NCBI RefSeq assembly: GCF_002163715.1
Contig: NZ_CP015698.1
Location: forward strand, 3,733,674-3,797,673
Source of the DNA: Curvibacter sp. AEP1-3
Lineage (GTDB): Bacteria; Pseudomonadota; Gammaproteobacteria; Burkholderiales; Burkholderiaceae_C
Reading direction: 5' to 3'
Length of the DNA: 64,000 nt
Of the stretch, positions 52,468-61,687 are shown in pieces. The position numbers were made by a program, and so were the translations under genes. Within the stretch, counting starts at the first letter, position 1. Every line of letters begins with the position of its first letter. Under the pieces are notes generated by a model. That model searched no databases. It saw nothing but the letters and a program-made list of their open reading frames with translations, and was not told the origin of the DNA.

Positions 52468-54081
52468 TCAAGGCGTGAGCGTCGTCGGAACCGCCACATC
52501 CAACATTCCGGGGTAGTCGCGGCTGAAGTGCAGGCCGCGGCTCTCGTGGCGGGCCTGGGCGCTTTTCACGATCAGGTCAGCCACTTGCACCAGGTTGCGT
52601 AGCTCCAGCAGGTCGCGGGTGACATGGAAGTGGGCATAAAACTCGGCAATCTCGTCTTGCAGCAGCGCGATACGGTGGGCCGCGCGCTCCAGCCGTTTGT
52701 TGGTGCGCACGATGCCGACGTAGTCCCACATGAAGCGGCGCAGCTCGTCCCAGTTGTGGGAGATGACCACGCTCTCGTCCGCATCGGTGACGCGGCTGTC
52801 GTCCCAGGCGGGCAACTGGCGTGGTGCCTCAGAGCTGCCATTGGCGAGTTCACTTGCTATCAAAGCAGTAGCTGCCCGCGCAAACACCATGCACTCCACC
52901 AGCGAATTCGATGCCAAACGGTTTGCGCCGTGCAAGCCGGTGCAGGCAGTTTCGCCTACGGCATACAGGCCTTGCACATCGGTGCGGGCATCCAGGTCGG
53001 TGACCACGCCACCGCAGGTGTAGTGGGCAGCCGGCACCACGGGGATGGGCTGCTTGGCCATGTCGATGCCCAGCTCCAGGCAGCGGGCGTAGATGTTGGG
53101 AAAGTGCTCCTGGATGAAGCTCAGCGGCTGGTGTGAGATGTCGAGGTACACGCAGTCGAAGCCGCCTTTTTTCATCTCGAAGTCGATGGCGCGGGCCACC
53201 ACGTCGCGCGGGGCCAGCTCGGCGCGCGGGTCATGCTTGGGCATAAAGCGTTCGCCGGTGGGCAGCAGCAGGCGGCCGCCCTCGCCACGCACCGCTTCGG
53301 TGATCAAAAAGCTCTTGGCGTGCGGGTGAAACAAGCAGGTGGGGTGGAACTGGATGAACTCCATGTTCTGCACCTGGCAGCCTGCCCGCCAGGCGGCGGC
53401 AATGCCGTCGCCAGTGGCCGTGTCGGGGTTGGTGGTGTAAAGGTAGACCTTGCCCGCGCCGCCTGTGGCCAGGATGGTGTGGGGCGCCTGAAAGGTGAGC
53501 ACTTCGTCGGTGTCGTCGTCCAGCGCGTACAGGCCCACGCAGCGGTTGGGGCCAGCCTGGCCCAGCTTGGTGGTGGTGATCAGGTCCACCAGCGTGTGTT
53601 GCTCAAACAGCGTCACATTGGCGCTGGCTTTTACTTTCTCAATCAGGGTCTGCTGGACTGCCGCGCCGGTGGCATCGGTGACGTGGACGATGCGCCGTGC
53701 ACTGTGACCGCCTTCGCGGGTGAGGTGCAGCTGGCCGGCATGGCCCGCTTCCTCCGAAAACGGCACGCCCAGCTTTTGCAGCCAGGCGATGGACTGGGGC
53801 GCGTTCTCCACCACGAACTGCGTGGCTTTGAGGTCGCACAGGCCGGCACCGGCAATCAGCGTGTCGTCCACGTGCGCGGCAAAACTGTCGTCCTTGTCCC
53901 ACACGGCGGCAATGCCGCCTTGGGCCCAGCCGCTGCTGCCTTCGCGCACTGCACGTTTGGTGAGGATGGCCACGCGGTATTGCTGCGAGAGCAAAAGCGC
54001 AGCACTCAGGCCGGCGAGGCCGCTTCCAACGATGAGCACATCAAAGTGCAGGGGTGCGCTAGTTTTTGTTGTGGATGTCAT
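52468..54081 (-). CDS. nadB: L-aspartate oxidase
   Basis: 537 residues. It oxidises L-aspartate to iminoaspartate, the first step of NAD synthesis, feeding NadA. FAD-binding VLIVGSGLAGLSAALLLSQ (15-33), SSGWAQGGIAAVW, TREGGHSARRIVH (substrate Arg/His), ILATGGAGKVYLYTTNPDTA and RLASNSLVECMVFARAA are all intact. The stretch after MVFARAA (ATALIASELANGSS) coincides with a weak copy of the dispersed repeat at 52854. Converges with the LysR gene with a gap of 7 bases. Confidence 0.95.
   Translation of the reverse strand: MTSTTKTSAPLHFDVLIVGSGLAGLSAALLLSQQYRVAILTKRAVREGSSGWAQGGIAAVWDKDDSFAAHVDDTLIAGAGLCDLKATQFVVENAPQSIAWLQKLGVPFSEEAGHAGQLHLTREGGHSARRIVHVTDATGAAVQQTLIEKVKASANVTLFEQHTLVDLITTTKLGQAGPNRCVGLYALDDDTDEVLTFQAPHTILATGGAGKVYLYTTNPDTATGDGIAAAWRAGCQVQNMEFIQFHPTCLFHPHAKSFLITEAVRGEGGRLLLPTGERFMPKHDPRAELAPRDVVARAIDFEMKKGGFDCVYLDISHQPLSFIQEHFPNIYARCLELGIDMAKQPIPVVPAAHYTCGGVVTDLDARTDVQGLYAVGETACTGLHGANRLASNSLVECMVFARAATALIASELANGSSEAPRQLPAWDDSRVTDADESVVISHNWDELRRFMWDYVGIVRTNKRLERAAHRIALLQDEIAEFYAHFHVTRDLLELRNLVQVADLIVKSAQARHESRGLHFSRDYPGMLDVAVPTTLTP
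52854..52890 (+). repeat. Possible decayed repeat copy I inside nadB
   Basis: TTGCTATCAAAGCAGTAGCT, then GCCCGCGCAAACACC. It resembles the TTTGCTAT and AGCTGCTCGCGCA blocks, but the second block (GCGCTAGAG) is absent. In the nadB frame it reads as the helix after MVF, so chance similarity from coding constraint is also possible. Confidence 0.35.
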
Positions 54082-54117
54082 GCAATGGGGTCGGGAAAAA
54101 TCAGGGTGTGGCAGGTA

Positions 54118-55791
54118 TCAGGCCGCTTGCGCATCATGCACCGCGAGCTCCAGCGCTTGTGCCAACGTGGGGCTGAGGTTGGCCGGGCCCAGGGCCTCGG
54201 TAACGCCGCAGCGCAGCAGGATGTCTTGTGGCTGGAAGGCCAGCCCGCATGCAATCAGGCGCACACCCCGCTTGTGGCAGGTGTGCACCAAGTCCAGCAC
54301 AGTGTCCGCGCCGGATGAGTCTATGTAGAGCACGTTTTTGAAGTCCAGCACCAGCACCCGGGCGGGCAGGTGGTCTTCGAGGTTTTCAATCAGCTTGACC
54401 GCGCCGAAGAAGATGGCGCCATGCAGTCGATGGGCTGCGACATCTCGTTCAAGGCCCACCAGCGGCGGGTAGTCCTGCGCGCTGAGTTGCTCGCAACGCG
54501 AGAGGCTGGAGATGCGGTAGATGAAGGTCAGGCAGGCAGCGACCAAGCCTACTTCTACGGCGACTGTCAGGTCAAACACCACCGTCAGGAAAAACACGGC
54601 CAGCAGGGTCGCGCGGTAAGGCAGGCGGTATTGCCGCAGGTGCACAAACTCGCGCCATTCGCCCATGTTCCAAGCCACAAACATGAGGATGGCGGCCATG
54701 GCGGCCAGCGGAATGTTCTTGGCCAAAGGCGCTGCCACGAGCACCACTAGCATCAGGGTGAGGGCGTGCACCATGCCAGCCACCGGGCTGCTGGCACCGC
54801 TCTTGATGTTAGTGACCGTACGGGCAATGGTGCCGGTGGCTGGCATACCCCCGAAGAAGGGAGTGACCAGGTTGGCAATGCCTTGGGCCATCAGCTCCTG
54901 ATTGGGGTCGTGCCGGTCGCCGATCATGCCGTCGGCCACCCGGGCACAGAGCAGGGATTCAATGGCGCCCAGCATGGCCAGTGTGGTGGCAGGGATGAAC
55001 AGAAAGCGCACGGTCTCCCAGCTGAAGTCGGGCAAGGCAAAGCCGGGCAATGCAGTGGGCACGCCGCCGAAGCGGCTGCCGATGGTTTCCACGGGCAATC
55101 CCGCCAGACCCACTACGAGAGTAGCTCCAATCAGTGCGACCACTGCGCCAGGCACCAGCGCCAACTTGGCAGCCCACGCATTGGCTTTGGCCAGGCGGGT
55201 GAGACCGAACTGCCATGCCACGATGACCGCCAGACTGGCCAATGCGAGTGCCGTCGCCTGCAGGTTGATGGTGGAGAGCGAAGCACTCAGCGTGTGCAGG
55301 ATGCCGAAGAAGCTGCCCGGCATGGGTCCGGTGTTCAGACCCAGAAAGTCTTTGACCTGCGAGAGCGCAATCAGCACTGCAATGCCATTGGTAAAGCCGA
55401 TGACCACAGCAATCGGGATAAAGCGCACCAGCGTGCCCAGCCGGAAGAAACCGAAGGCGAACAACATCACACCGGACATGGCGGTTGCAATGACCAGATT
55501 GGCATAGCCATAGCGCTCGACGATGCCGTACACGATGACGATGAATGCCCCCGCCGGCCCACCGATTTGCACCCGGCTGCCACCCAGCGCAGAGATCAAA
55601 AAGCCGGCAATGATGGCGGTGAACAGGCCTGCCTCGGGCTTGAGGCCACTGGCGATGGCAAAGGCCATGGCCAAGGGCAGCGCCACGACACCCACCGTGA
55701 GGCCCGCGCCAATGTCCCCTGCCAGGCGCTGCCGGTTGTAGCCCTGCAGGGCATCCATCAGGCGCGGGTGGAAAAAGCGGGGTGCAGCCAT
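54118..55791 (-). CDS. SulP-family anion transporter with STAS domain
   Basis: 557 residues. About 12 to 14 helices up to residue 430, with SulP motifs GVVALPLAMAFAIASGLKPE, SRVQIGGPAGAFIVIVYGI and FFGGMPATGTIARTVTNI. A C-terminal STAS domain (about 450-557: RVLVLDFKNVLYIDSSGADT) probably regulates transport. The family moves sulfate, bicarbonate or dicarboxylates in exchange for, or with, H+ or Na+. The substrate is not settled. Same strand as nadB downstream and DUF1275 upstream (7-base gap). Confidence 0.92.
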   Translation of the reverse strand: MAAPRFFHPRLMDALQGYNRQRLAGDIGAGLTVGVVALPLAMAFAIASGLKPEAGLFTAIIAGFLISALGGSRVQIGGPAGAFIVIVYGIVERYGYANLVIATAMSGVMLFAFGFFRLGTLVRFIPIAVVIGFTNGIAVLIALSQVKDFLGLNTGPMPGSFFGILHTLSASLSTINLQATALALASLAVIVAWQFGLTRLAKANAWAAKLALVPGAVVALIGATLVVGLAGLPVETIGSRFGGVPTALPGFALPDFSWETVRFLFIPATTLAMLGAIESLLCARVADGMIGDRHDPNQELMAQGIANLVTPFFGGMPATGTIARTVTNIKSGASSPVAGMVHALTLMLVVLVAAPLAKNIPLAAMAAILMFVAWNMGEWREFVHLRQYRLPYRATLLAVFFLTVVFDLTVAVEVGLVAACLTFIYRISSLSRCEQLSAQDYPPLVGLERDVAAHRLHGAIFFGAVKLIENLEDHLPARVLVLDFKNVLYIDSSGADTVLDLVHTCHKRGVRLIACGLAFQPQDILLRCGVTEALGPANLSPTLAQALELAVHDAQAA

Positions 55792-55798
55792 GGCGGGG

Positions 55799-56545
55799 TC
55801 AGGCGGCAGGGTAAGCGGAAGGGTGCAGGTCCTTCCACAAGGGTTTGATCACCAGCGCTAGCAGCGCCAAGGCCAATGGCAGGGTGGCGATATAGCCCAC
55901 ATGCTTGAAGCCCATGGCCCCGACCAGCGCCCCCAAGGCAAAGGCGCCAATCAGCTTGCCCTGCAGGCGCAGTTTGTCGCGGTTGGCACGCACGGGGTGT
56001 TCAGAGGGTGCGGGGTTGATGTAGAGCAGCTTGCCCAGCTCAATGCCCATATCGGTGACCAGACCGGTGATGTGGGTGGTGCGAATCTCTGCACGCGAGA
56101 TCTTGGTGATCACCGCGTTCTGCAGACCCATGATGAAGCAGAGCAGCACGACCGTGAGTGGCACAAACAGGTGGGCAGCGACGGCAATCGCGCCACCAAA
56201 CAAGCCGAATACCAGCAGCAGCGCTGCCTCCAACAATAGCGGCAGCCCATAAGCACTATGCAAGTGGTGGCGCATGCCCCAGTTCACCAGCAAGGCAGTG
56301 CACATGGCACCGGTCACAAAGGCCAGCAGCATGGCCAGGCCGACCAGCGCGGTGCCGGTGTGGCCCAGCACCAAAGCGTCCGCCATGCCAGACACCACGC
56401 CGGTCATATGGGAGGTGTATTGGTTCACGGCCAGAAAGCCTCCGGCATTCGCCGCCCCCGCCACGGCGGCGAGGGTCACGCCCAAGCGCGTGTTGGCTTG
56501 CGGCGTGCGCTGCACATCGGTCCAACCACGGATCAGGGGGATCAT
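55799..56545 (-). CDS. DUF1275 (YoaK-like) membrane protein
   Basis: 248 residues with about six helices. The entry AAVAGAANAGGFLAVNQYTS followed by HMTGVVSGMAD is the DUF1275 hallmark, and the middle FIMGLQNAVITKISRAEIRT is the second conserved block. Family function is not established. It lies 7 bases before sulP on the same strand, so the two may form a unit. Confidence 0.88.
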   Translation of the reverse strand: MIPLIRGWTDVQRTPQANTRLGVTLAAVAGAANAGGFLAVNQYTSHMTGVVSGMADALVLGHTGTALVGLAMLLAFVTGAMCTALLVNWGMRHHLHSAYGLPLLLEAALLLVFGLFGGAIAVAAHLFVPLTVVLLCFIMGLQNAVITKISRAEIRTTHITGLVTDMGIELGKLLYINPAPSEHPVRANRDKLRLQGKLIGAFALGALVGAMGFKHVGYIATLPLALALLALVIKPLWKDLHPSAYPAA

Positions 56546-56593
56546 GCTGTGGGACCGGTGTGTGCTGTGTCTGATGAATAAAGCGACTGTGCT

Positions 56594-58762
56594 TTAGTGG
56601 ATGCGCATGCCGGGCTGGGCGCCGGGCCAGGGGTTGAGGATGTAGATGCCGGGGTTGGCGCCCTCATCTGCATGGCTGGCCGCCATGACCATGCCTTCGG
56701 ACATGCCGAACTTCATCTTGCGCGGCGCCAGATTGGCCACCAGCACGGTGAGCTGGCCCACCAGCTCTTCGGGCTTGTACATGCTGGCGATGCCGCTGAA
56801 CACATTGCGCGTGGTGGGCTGGCCCTCGGCGTTCTTTTCACCCACATCGAGGGTCAGGCGCAGCAATTTGGTGGAGCCTTCGACGGCTTCGCAGTTCACG
56901 ATCTTTGCGATGCGCAGGTCGATCTTGGCGAAGTCATCAATGCTGATGGTGGGGGCCAGCGCCTCGCCACCGGGGGCGTTGGGATCAGCTGGCACAGCGG
57001 CGGGTGCTGATTTTGCTACTTTTTTAGGAGCTGCTTGCGCAGGTTCTGCGGGCGCTAGAGGCTCTTTGGGTTCAAAAAGTGCGTCCAGCTGCTCGGGGGT
57101 GACGCGTTGCATCAGGTGCTGGTAAGGCTGGATGGCTTGCACATCGCCGGCCACATTCCACTGCTGCATGTCCACGCCCACAAAGCCTTGCACCGCTTGC
57201 GCCAAGCCGGGCAGCACGGGCGAGAGATAGCGGGTGAGTGTGGCGAAGGTGTTAATGAGCACCGAGCACACCTGGTGCAGCGCCTGGTTGTTGGCCACGT
57301 CCTTGGCCAAGTCCCATGGCTTGTTCTGGTCTACATAGGCATTCACCTTGTCGGCCAGCAGCATGATCTCGCGGGTGGCTTTGCCGTATTCGCGCGCTTC
57401 GTACATTTGGGCGAGTGCATCGCTGGCGCCACGCACTTCGGCCAACAGGGCAGCGCCGGTGGTGCCGAAGTCGCTGGTCAGCTTGCCGTCAAAGCGCTTG
57501 GTGATAAAGCCGGCAGCACGGCTGGCGATGTTGACGTACTTGCCAATCAAATCGCTGTTCACCCGCGCCATGAAGTCGTCGGCGTTGAAGTCGATGTCTT
57601 CATTGCGGGCACTCAGTTTGGCAGCCAGGTAATAGCGCAGCCACTCGGCGTTCATGCCCAGGCTCAGGTACTTGAGCGGGTCCAGGCCAGTGCCCCGGCT
57701 CTTGCTCATCTTCTCGCCATTGTTCACGGTCAGGAAGCCGTGCACAAACACGTTGTTGGGTGTCTTGCGGCCGCTGAACTTCAGCATCGCGGGCCAGAAC
57801 AGCGTGTGGAAGGTAACTATGTCTTTGCCGATGAAGTGGTACTGCTCGGTATCACTTGCTGCCATGTATTCGTCAAAGCTGCGGGTGTCGCCGTGCTTAG
57901 CCTTGGGACCGCCTTTGTCGAACCAGTTTTTGAGCGACGCCAGGTAGCCCACAGGCGCGTCCAGCCACACATAGAAGTATTTGCCCGGCGCATCGGGAAT
58001 CTCGATACCGAAGTAAGGTGCGTCGCGGCTGATGTCCCAGTCGCCCAGCCCTTCGCTCTGGGTGCCGTCCGGGTTGGTGCGCACGCTGAACCATTCTTTG
58101 ATCTTGTTGGCCACTTCGGGTTGCAGCTTGCCGTCTTGCGTCCAGTTCTCCAGGAACTCCACGCATCGTGGGTCAGACAACTTGAAGAAGTAGTGCTCAG
58201 AGTTCTTGAGCTCGGGCTTGGCGCCGGAGAGGGCTGAGAAGGGGTTGATCAGGTCGGTGGGCGCGTATACCGAGCCGCAGACCTCACAGTTGTCGCCGTA
58301 CTGGTCTTTGGCGTGGCACTTGGGGCACTCGCCTTTGATATAGCGGTCAGGCAGGAACATGTTCTTCTCGGGGTCGAAGAACTGCTCGATAGTGCGCACT
58401 TCAATCAGGCTGCCATCGGCGCGGTCGCGCAGGTCACGATAGATCTGGCGGGCCAGCTCGGTGTTCTCGGGCGAGTGGGTGCTGTGCCAGTTGTCAAAGC
58501 TGATGTGAAAGCCGTCCAGGTACTGCTTGCGCCCGGCGGCGATGTTGGCCACGAATTGCTCGGACGTTACCCCCGCTTTTTCAGCCGCAATCATGATGGG
58601 CGCGCCGTGCGTATCGTCCGCGCCTACGAAGTTCACCGCGTTGCCCTGCATGCGCTGGAACCGCACCCAGATGTCGGCCTGGATGTATTCCATGATGTGA
58701 CCGATATGGAAGTTGCCGTTGGCGTAGGGGAGGGCGGTGGTAACGAAGAGTTGGCGAGGCAT
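56594..58762 (-). CDS. metG: Methionyl-tRNA synthetase with C-terminal tRNA-binding domain
   Basis: 722 residues from the ATG at 58762 ([16 protein letters not shown]). A GTG six codons upstream (58780) is possible. Class I core with HIGH at about 19-22 and KMSKS in [14 protein letters not shown], zinc-binding [18 protein letters not shown] at about 146-163, and an anticodon-binding helical domain (to about 555). A linker rich in Pro/Ala/Lys (about 564-587, [18 protein letters not shown]) is encoded by repeat copy H. The dimerising EMAPII-like tRNA-binding domain runs from about 605 to the end. Confidence 0.96.
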   Translation of the reverse strand: MPRQLFVTTALPYANGNFHIGHIMEYIQADIWVRFQRMQGNAVNFVGADDTHGAPIMIAAEKAGVTSEQFVANIAAGRKQYLDGFHISFDNWHSTHSPENTELARQIYRDLRDRADGSLIEVRTIEQFFDPEKNMFLPDRYIKGECPKCHAKDQYGDNCEVCGSVYAPTDLINPFSALSGAKPELKNSEHYFFKLSDPRCVEFLENWTQDGKLQPEVANKIKEWFSVRTNPDGTQSEGLGDWDISRDAPYFGIEIPDAPGKYFYVWLDAPVGYLASLKNWFDKGGPKAKHGDTRSFDEYMAASDTEQYHFIGKDIVTFHTLFWPAMLKFSGRKTPNNVFVHGFLTVNNGEKMSKSRGTGLDPLKYLSLGMNAEWLRYYLAAKLSARNEDIDFNADDFMARVNSDLIGKYVNIASRAAGFITKRFDGKLTSDFGTTGAALLAEVRGASDALAQMYEAREYGKATREIMLLADKVNAYVDQNKPWDLAKDVANNQALHQVCSVLINTFATLTRYLSPVLPGLAQAVQGFVGVDMQQWNVAGDVQAIQPYQHLMQRVTPEQLDALFEPKEPLAPAEPAQAAPKKVAKSAPAAVPADPNAPGGEALAPTISIDDFAKIDLRIAKIVNCEAVEGSTKLLRLTLDVGEKNAEGQPTTRNVFSGIASMYKPEELVGQLTVLVANLAPRKMKFGMSEGMVMAASHADEGANPGIYILNPWPGAQPGMRIH
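57010..57070 (+). repeat. Dispersed repeat copy H, in frame inside metG
   Basis: TTTTGCTACTTTTTTAGGAG, then CTGCTTGCGCAGGTTCTGCG and GGCGCTAGAGGC. All the blocks of the intergenic copies are present, aligned best with copy D at 33808. It lies antisense to metG, where it encodes the Pro/Ala/Lys-rich linker before the C-terminal tRNA-binding domain without breaking the frame. Confidence 0.7.
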
Positions 58763-58848
58763 GGGGAAATCGACTTTCACAGAGGAACCGGTGATTTTAG
58801 TCGGGGTCGCCTTTTAGAATGTTGGCAGTGCAAATAGGGAGGCACTGA

Positions 58849-60351
58849 ATGAAAAAAATACTATCGGTGTTGTTGTTCGGTCTTGCGTCTTCGGTTTTCG
58901 CACAGGCGGCGTTGCCGTCATGCGAAGTCCTTCAAAAAATGACTCCAGCCAAGGAAGGGCGCCTCTTTACCGATGCTGAGTGGGTTCAGGTTCAGAACAA
59001 AATCCGTGAATCCCCAGAAATTGGGGCAGTAGGATTTGGTGTACTTTATCTCTGTGGAATTGGAGTGCAAAAGGATGTAGAGCGTGGCGTGCGTGAGTTG
59101 GAGCGTGCCGCCGACGATCTAAATCCTTCTGCTATTGCAGCGCTCTACTATTTGTATATGGGATTTCTGGGTGTTCCTAAAAATCCAGTGTTGGCTCAAA
59201 AGTGGTTGCAGCGAGGGGCGGAGCACGGGGTTCCAGAGTTACAAATGGAACTCGGGCGTGTGTATTGGCAAGGTTTTTTGATAAGACAGGATGTCGTGGC
59301 AGCCGAAAACTGGATGTTGAAAGCTGCAAGTCAAGGCCATCTCGATACCTACGCAAATCTTGTGCAGTTCTACCTTTCTAGGGAGAGGTATGCAGATGCG
59401 CTGAAGTGGAGCGAGATTGGCGCCGCTGCGGGCGATGCAATGTCGGCGTATTTGTCGGGGTACATCTACTCCAAAGGACTGGGAACTCACTCCAATGTGA
59501 ACCTTGCCTTGCAGCGGCTGACCTATGCTGCTGAGAAACGTTTCCCATTCGCGGAGTTGCGTTTGGGGAAGATTTATTCCACCGGGACATTTGCGGAGCT
59601 GGACTACGAGAAAGCCCTTGGGTGGTACCGCAGGGCAGCCGCTCGGTCAGTTCCAGATGCGCAGGCTGCTTTGGCGAACGCGTATGAAAGGGGTTTGGGA
59701 GTGCCCGTTGACCTGCGTGAAGCCTACCTCTGGAGAAAGAAAGTAGTGGCGCAGAGGAAGTCCTTCTCTCAGGAAGTACGCATAGCTCCACGGCAATGGC
59801 ATTTGCGAGACTTGTACGATTGCGGTGGAATAGGCGATGCGGTGACTGATCTTTCGATCGCCAACGATCTTTCATGGGCAAGGCAAGGATCCCCTGAAGC
59901 GCAGGTGAAGATGGCGCAACATCTGGCCAGCAAGAATGATGTTGAGCAGACATTGTGTTGGTACCTGAGCGCAGTGGACGGTGGAGATCTGCAGAGTACG
60001 TCCAACTTGGGGCTCGCGTATTTGAAGGGAGATGGCTTGCCGGTCAATCTTTCTCTGGGCGTGCATTTCCTCAGAATAGCTGCAGAGGGGAAAAATGTCT
60101 CTGCCAGGACGCGACTTGCCAACGCGTATCTATCTGGTATCGGGGTCGAAAAAAATCCTGTAGCTGCGTATGCGGTAAATTTTTCGGGCGAATGGAGTGG
60201 GGATGCGCTTGACGCTTTGCTGGAGAACTATCACCCAGCAATTGAGGACGAAATGTCACCGGCGCAAATCGCTCAGGCCAAACGATTGATTCGCGATATG
60301 TCCGTGCCAGGCGAGTATCTAATCTCTCTTGATCGTGCTACGGCGCAGTAG
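58849..60351 (+). CDS. Secreted Sel1-repeat protein 1
   Basis: 500 residues with a signal peptide (KKILSVLLFGLASSVFA, cut near AQA) and GGAGG just upstream. After about 45 residues come at least eight Sel1-like (TPR-related) repeats of 36 residues, for example LCGIGVQKDVERGVRELERA, KNPVLAQKWLQRGAEHGVPE, KALGWYRRAAARSVPDAQAA and GIGVEKNPVAAYAV. Such solenoids bind proteins and in the periplasm often act as adaptors. The base use is visibly more A+T-rich than in the neighbours. The second Sel1 gene begins 67 bases later. Confidence 0.9.
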   Translation: MKKILSVLLFGLASSVFAQAALPSCEVLQKMTPAKEGRLFTDAEWVQVQNKIRESPEIGAVGFGVLYLCGIGVQKDVERGVRELERAADDLNPSAIAALYYLYMGFLGVPKNPVLAQKWLQRGAEHGVPELQMELGRVYWQGFLIRQDVVAAENWMLKAASQGHLDTYANLVQFYLSRERYADALKWSEIGAAAGDAMSAYLSGYIYSKGLGTHSNVNLALQRLTYAAEKRFPFAELRLGKIYSTGTFAELDYEKALGWYRRAAARSVPDAQAALANAYERGLGVPVDLREAYLWRKKVVAQRKSFSQEVRIAPRQWHLRDLYDCGGIGDAVTDLSIANDLSWARQGSPEAQVKMAQHLASKNDVEQTLCWYLSAVDGGDLQSTSNLGLAYLKGDGLPVNLSLGVHFLRIAAEGKNVSARTRLANAYLSGIGVEKNPVAAYAVNFSGEWSGDALDALLENYHPAIEDEMSPAQIAQAKRLIRDMSVPGEYLISLDRATAQ

Positions 60352-60418
60352 TTCTAATTTAACAATTAGAAGAGATAACTTCGCTAGTGCAGATCGACCT
60401 TGGGAGCAGGGAACAACA

Positions 60419-61687
60419 ATGAAAAAGCTATGGATTGCGCTGATCATCAACGCTGCGTTGAACGTGCATGCAAGGGAGGTCATGCGTTGTGATCAACTCG
60501 CTGAGATGTTTCAGATTCCTGCGGGCAAGATGTTGAATCAAACGGAGTTGGACTATTTGCGCAAGGAGTCAAACGACGATCCGGAGTTTCCGGCGTTGCT
60601 GGCAATGATGCAGTTGTGTGGTGTCGGCTTACCCAAGGACCAACCCCAAGGATTGGCAACTCTGAAGGAGTATGCAAGTAAAGGAGGAGTGCTTTCCCGT
60701 GCACTTCTGGAATCCATCGCGGAGGGGCGGGTAGACCTGCAGTCTGAGAGCGCATTGGTCATTCGAAAGGAAATGGAGGACGACGCGGATTACCAGTTTA
60801 AGCAGGGGCTCAGTTCCCTTTGGGGTCTGCAAAATGGACAGAACCTCCTTGCAACAGAAAAATGGTGGCTTAAGGCCGCGTCACAAGGGCATGAGGCTTC
60901 ACACTTAGCTTTGGGCGTTCTGTATTTCGACCTGAAACGGTACCGGGAAGCTGCAACTTGGATTGAGCTCTCCGCTATTGCTGGGAACTCTTTGCCACAG
61001 TTCCTGCTGGGAAAGATGCTTTATTTTGGTTGGGGTGTGAAGCAGGACATTGAAAAGTCCTTGATCTGGTCGGAACGTGCGGCCAATCGTGGCAACAGCC
61101 TCGCGTCGATCTGGTTGTCCGAAGTTAAACGGAAAACGCCAGCCGAGATGGTTGGCGAGCAGCAGGAGGTCGACCGTGCTTATCTGGCGCGACAGGCCTC
61201 TTCTGGCGGCAAGCCAGAGCTCTACTACCTGTCGCTGGTGTCTGGAGACTTTGCGGCGAGACCAGCTTTCAAGACTTACACGCCCTTTCAAGAGCATGCC
61301 AATACAACTCCGCGGGACTCTTTTCGGGAAGGCGTTACCCGCTGGTACGGTGGGCTGGGTGAGCATGAGCGGCAAGATCAAAAGCGGGGGTTGCAGTTAA
61401 TCAGAGATGCGGCCGACAAAAACTTTGTTGATGCGGTTTTTTGGCTGGCTCGCGCTTATCACCATGGAAGTGGATTGCCCGCGAACAGCGTAGTTGCCTA
61501 TGCGCTGTATTTCCATGCAGAGTCTCTCCAAAATGGTGGAGCTGTCGAGATGGCCGATTTCAAGCCCCCCTTCGAGACTCCGTTGAACGATGTACAGATC
61601 AAGAAGGCACAGCAACTGGCGCGTGCTCTCGCTGAGCCCGGTCGATTTTTGCAAGCCTTGGACTTTGCCCTTGCGGCTGGAGAATGA
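60419..61687 (+). CDS. Secreted Sel1-repeat protein 2
   Basis: 422 residues from the ATG at 60419 (GGAGCAGGG upstream). A longer frame overlapping the previous gene was rejected because this start gives a signal peptide (KKLWIALIINAALNVHA). It resembles protein 1 in layout (an early Cys and MLNQTELDYLRKES, compare MTPAKEGRLFTDAEW) and has several Sel1-like repeats (CGVGLPKDQPQGLATLKEYA, LATEKWWLKAASQGHEASHL, GWGVKQDIEKSLIWSERAAN, HHGSGLPANSVVAYAL). The two genes look like diverged duplicates. Its stop overlaps the start of the transglutaminase gene by 4 bases. Confidence 0.88.
   Translation: MKKLWIALIINAALNVHAREVMRCDQLAEMFQIPAGKMLNQTELDYLRKESNDDPEFPALLAMMQLCGVGLPKDQPQGLATLKEYASKGGVLSRALLESIAEGRVDLQSESALVIRKEMEDDADYQFKQGLSSLWGLQNGQNLLATEKWWLKAASQGHEASHLALGVLYFDLKRYREAATWIELSAIAGNSLPQFLLGKMLYFGWGVKQDIEKSLIWSERAANRGNSLASIWLSEVKRKTPAEMVGEQQEVDRAYLARQASSGGKPELYYLSLVSGDFAARPAFKTYTPFQEHANTTPRDSFREGVTRWYGGLGEHERQDQKRGLQLIRDAADKNFVDAVFWLARAYHHGSGLPANSVVAYALYFHAESLQNGGAVEMADFKPPFETPLNDVQIKKAQQLARALAEPGRFLQALDFALAAGE

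Noticed and set aside
54766-58237. Plus-strand frames of 360 and 376 codons opposite sulP and metG
   Set aside because: No motifs, and the minus-strand genes carry full family signatures.
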